From assembly GCA_021161625.1 (NCBI GenBank), contig JAGHAG010000064.1:1-6374 (forward strand): a stretch of DNA of 6,374 bases. Reading direction: 5' to 3'. The notes under the pieces are model-generated. The model did not search any database. It had not been told where the DNA came from and saw nothing but the letters and a program-made list of their open reading frames with translations. Source of the DNA: Elusimicrobiota bacterium (GTDB taxonomy: Bacteria > CG03). The position numbers and the translations under genes are program-made. Of this stretch, positions 3,919 through 6,374 are shown one piece after another (the first letter of the stretch is position 1; the number at the start of each line of letters is the position of its first letter).

Positions 3919-6374
3919 TCAACAAGATTGTCCAGAATTGCTTTAAGATTTTCTTTTTTTGCTGTATATCTTTCAAAAAGGTGTTTTTTTGCTTCGTAAA
4001 CTTCTGGTTTTGCCTTTTTTTTGAAATTTTCGTTCTTCAGAAGTTGCCCTGTCTTTTTTATGAGATTGTCAAGTTTTTCAACTTCCTCTTTTATTTTTTC
4101 CGATATTTTTTTCAAATCCACAACCCCTTCAACAAAAACCTGACACTTAAATTTTGCACTTGCAAAACTTGCTGTGTGGGGGAATTGTTTCTCTGAAAAT
4201 TCAATAACACTCACCTTTGCAAGGGGCTTTATCAAAAACAAACACTTTTCAAAAACCTCTTTTAAATCCCTATCGCAGGAAACTGCTACTTTTAATTTTG
4301 AGGAATGTGGAATTTCAAGAGTTGCTCTCAAATTTCTTATGCCTGTTATCAGAGAAATAACCTCATCAAAATCTTCGTGTGCCTTTTCATCAGTAAAACT
4401 AACCTCCGGGAATTTTAAATTCAAAATGCTTTCAGGTTCGCCGTCCTCTTTTACAATCTGATACAGCTTTTCTGTTATAAAAGGGATGACAGGATGAGCC
4501 ACAACTAAAAGAGCCCTGAAAATAAAACCAGAAAGTTCTTTGCCGTAATCATCATCCCTGAGTTTTAAAATTTCAAGCCACCAGTCACAGAATTTTCTCC
4601 AGTAAAAATCATAAATTGCCCTTGAATATCTTGAAACATCATAGCTTTCAAAGGCATGCTTTATTTCCTTTAAAAAAAAGGAAAATTCTGTTAAAAACCA
4701 TCTGTCATAAATTGTCCGGGGTTTTTTGAAACTGCCCTTTTTTCCATATTTCAGGATAACATTTGTTGAATTCCAGATTTTGTTCATAAAATTTCTTGCT
4801 GAAATGAAATTCTCGTTTGAAATTAAAAGGTCATGTCCTGGAACAGCCTGCTTTGAAATTGCAAATCTCAAAGCATCAACGCCCCAGTCCCTTATTATTT
4901 CAAGAGGGTCTATTGTGTTTCCGAGGGATTTTGACATCTTTTTACCTGTCTTGTCCCTGACAATTCCATGAATAAAGACATGATGAAACGGAATTTTGCC
5001 TGTAAATTTTAGCGACATCATAGCCATTCTTGCAACCCAGAGGTAGAGAATTTCGTGTCCTGTGACGAGAACACTTGTCGGGAAAAAGTAATCTAAATCC
5101 TCTGTTTTCTCTGGCCAGCCGAAAACCTCAAAAGGCCACAGCCCCGAGGAAAACCAGGTGTCAAGAACATCCTCATCCTGAGAAATTTCTTTTGAACCGC
5201 AAACAGGACATTTTTCGGGCTTTTCTTCTGAAACAATTATTCCTTTTCGCCAGTCATTTTCTTGCCCGCAGCCCTTACAGTAATAAACAGGTAATCTATG
5301 TCCCCACCATATCTGGCGGGAAATACACCAGTCCTGAATATTTTTAAGAAAATCACAGAAATTTTTCTTCCACCTTTCAGGAAAAAATTTTATTTTACCT
5401 TCTAAAGTCGCCTTTAAAGCAGGTCGGGCGAGGTCTTTCATTTCAAGAAACCACTGCTTTGAAAGAATTGGCTCTATCGGGGAACCGCATCTGTAACAGA
5501 CAGAGACAGAATGAATTAAATCCTCAACTTTTAAAAGAAGATTCTGTTCTTTGAGAAGTTCTAAAACCTTTTTTCTTGCTTCCTCCCTTGTAAGTCCAAC
5601 AAATTCTTCCCCTGCTTCTTTTGTAAAATACCCCTTTTCATCTATGATTTTTAAAGCAGGAAGGTTGTGTCTTTTTCCAATTTCCCAGTCATTGAAGTCG
5701 CTGCCCGGCGTGACCTTAACCGCACCTGTGCCGAATTCCATCTCAACAATTTCGTCCTCTATAACAGGAATTTTTCTGTTTGTAAGGGGCAATATCAGAA
5801 GTTTTCCATGGAGGTTTTTGTATCTTTCGTCTTCGGGATTTACAGCAACAGCTACATCCCCAAGCATTGTTTCAGGCCTCGTTGTTGCAACAACTATGCC
5901 TTCAGCAGGATTGTCTAAAAAAGGATATTTTACATGGTAAAGTTTCCCCTGCTCTTCCTTATATTCCACCTCAATGTCTGACAGGGATGTTTCGCACCTG
6001 ATACAGTAATTGATAAGGCGAACCCCGCGATAGATTTTACCTTCTTTGAAGAGTTTAATAAATGCAGTTTTGACTGCCCTTGAACAGACCTCATCCATTG
6101 TGAATCTCAAAGCATCCCAGTCACAGGCACATCCTAAAACTTTCAATTGCTCTATGATTCTTCCACCATACTGCTTTTTCCAATCCTCTAAAAATTCAAG
6201 AAATTTTTCGCGTCCCAGTTCTTTTTTTGTTTTTCCCTGTTTTAAGAGTTCCTTTTCAACAACTGTCTGTGTTGCAATTCCACCGTGGTCTGTTCCGGGA
6301 ATCCATCTAGCATTTTTTCCATTAAGCAAATTGTATCTTATGAATATGTCCTGAAGGACATTGTTAAGGGCATG
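3915..6374 (-). CDS. valS: Valyl-tRNA synthetase, class I (5' end outside the window)
   Basis: ValRS attaches valine to tRNA-Val in the cytoplasm and hydrolyses mischarged Thr-tRNA. 819 residues are visible. The first codon at the window edge is the final His of the HIGH motif (HALNNVLQDI follows), so about the first 40-50 residues are missing. An internal TTG at 6327-6329 is not the start, because homology continues upstream of it. Visible in order (fragment numbering): WIPGTDHGGIATQ near 24-36; a Cys pair CIRC at 124-127; the CP1 editing domain with TTRPETMLGD near 164-173 and GTGAVKVTPGSD near 215-226; CYRC at 293-296; ISRQIWWGH near 351-359; CKGC and CPVC pairs near 366-392, probable zinc ligands; the KMSKS loop at 479-483 (DNA 4926-4940); an anticodon-binding helical region with DWW near 597-599; and a Lys/Glu-rich C-terminal coiled-coil arm over about the last 70 residues, typical of bacterial ValRS. 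It ends in TGA, overlapping the next gene by 4 nt. Confidence 0.98.
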   Translation of the reverse strand, partial: HALNNVLQDIFIRYNLLNGKNARWIPGTDHGGIATQTVVEKELLKQGKTKKELGREKFLEFLEDWKKQYGGRIIEQLKVLGCACDWDALRFTMDEVCSRAVKTAFIKLFKEGKIYRGVRLINYCIRCETSLSDIEVEYKEEQGKLYHVKYPFLDNPAEGIVVATTRPETMLGDVAVAVNPEDERYKNLHGKLLILPLTNRKIPVIEDEIVEMEFGTGAVKVTPGSDFNDWEIGKRHNLPALKIIDEKGYFTKEAGEEFVGLTREEARKKVLELLKEQNLLLKVEDLIHSVSVCYRCGSPIEPILSKQWFLEMKDLARPALKATLEGKIKFFPERWKKNFCDFLKNIQDWCISRQIWWGHRLPVYYCKGCGQENDWRKGIIVSEEKPEKCPVCGSKEISQDEDVLDTWFSSGLWPFEVFGWPEKTEDLDYFFPTSVLVTGHEILYLWVARMAMMSLKFTGKIPFHHVFIHGIVRDKTGKKMSKSLGNTIDPLEIIRDWGVDALRFAISKQAVPGHDLLISNENFISARNFMNKIWNSTNVILKYGKKGSFKKPRTIYDRWFLTEFSFFLKEIKHAFESYDVSRYSRAIYDFYWRKFCDWWLEILKLRDDDYGKELSGFIFRALLVVAHPVIPFITEKLYQIVKEDGEPESILNLKFPEVSFTDEKAHEDFDEVISLITGIRNLRATLEIPHSSKLKVAVSCDRDLKEVFEKCLFLIKPLAKVSVIEFSEKQFPHTASFASAKFKCQVFVEGVVDLKKISEKIKEEVEKLDNLIKKTGQLLKNENFKKKAKPEVYEAKKHLFERYTAKKENLKAILDNLVE

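Larger units (their letters stand above)
337..6374 (-). other. Inferred four-gene operon valS - membrane protein - rph - permease
   Basis: All four genes lie on the minus strand and every junction overlaps (4, 29 and 4 nt), leaving no room for an internal promoter or terminator between genes. Co-transcription and coupled translation follow from this arrangement. The promoter must lie beyond the right edge of the window. No hairpin followed by a U-run is seen immediately after the permease stop, so the transcript end is not defined here. Confidence 0.8.

Noticed and set aside
6327..6329. TTG at this position as the valS start
   Set aside because: The upstream in-frame codons to the window edge encode conserved ValRS sequence (HALNNVLQDIFIRYN), so the gene continues outside the window.
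3981..6354. Several plus-strand open frames opposite valS
   Set aside because: They are antisense shadows of a conserved synthetase, with Phe/Ser-rich low-complexity products and no recognisable domains.

Overview
The window is an AT-rich bacterial segment. A tightly packed run of four genes, all on the minus strand, fills positions 337-6374. A gene-free, repeat-dense stretch of about 336 bases follows at the low-coordinate end. The proteins are bacterial in type (valyl-tRNA synthetase, RNase PH, NCS2-like permease). The only strong ribosome-binding site, AGGTGAT before rph, is a canonical anti-16S match. The low GC, Lys/Phe-rich proteins and mixed 7- and 8-bp tandem repeats resemble those of uncultured bacterial lineages known from metagenomes, but the sequence alone does not fix the phylum.

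Layout in the direction of transcription, from high to low coordinates: (1) valS, cut by the window edge exactly at the last His of the HIGH motif; (2) an unrecognised exported protein with a signal peptide, a possible propeller-like body, a SHOCT-like segment and a C-terminal membrane anchor; (3) rph, a complete RNase PH; (4) a complete NCS2/AzgA-like nucleobase permease. Junctions 1/2 and 3/4 are 4-nt ATGA stop-start overlaps. Junction 2/3 overlaps by 29 nt, with a strong Shine-Dalgarno sequence inside the upstream gene. This implies one polycistronic mRNA with translational coupling. No promoter is visible, so it should lie beyond position 6374.

Two genes concern tRNA: valyl-tRNA charging and 3'-end trimming of tRNA precursors. 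The permease probably imports nucleobases, and RNase PH releases nucleoside diphosphates, so a loose link to nucleotide economy is conceivable but unproven. The exported protein has no evident link to either role.

Positions 1-351 hold a mosaic of small repeats: a 7-bp TCATTTT-type array, a nested C-run/G-run palindrome, two four-unit GTCACYTN octamer arrays flanking a GGCGAAT/ATTCGCC hairpin, a 7-bp YGACTTC array, and a five-unit octamer array that runs into the permease 3' end and supplies its last codons and stop. This repeat cluster and the unrecognised membrane protein are the most interesting parts. I see no clear defence system, CRISPR array, transposase or RNA gene.
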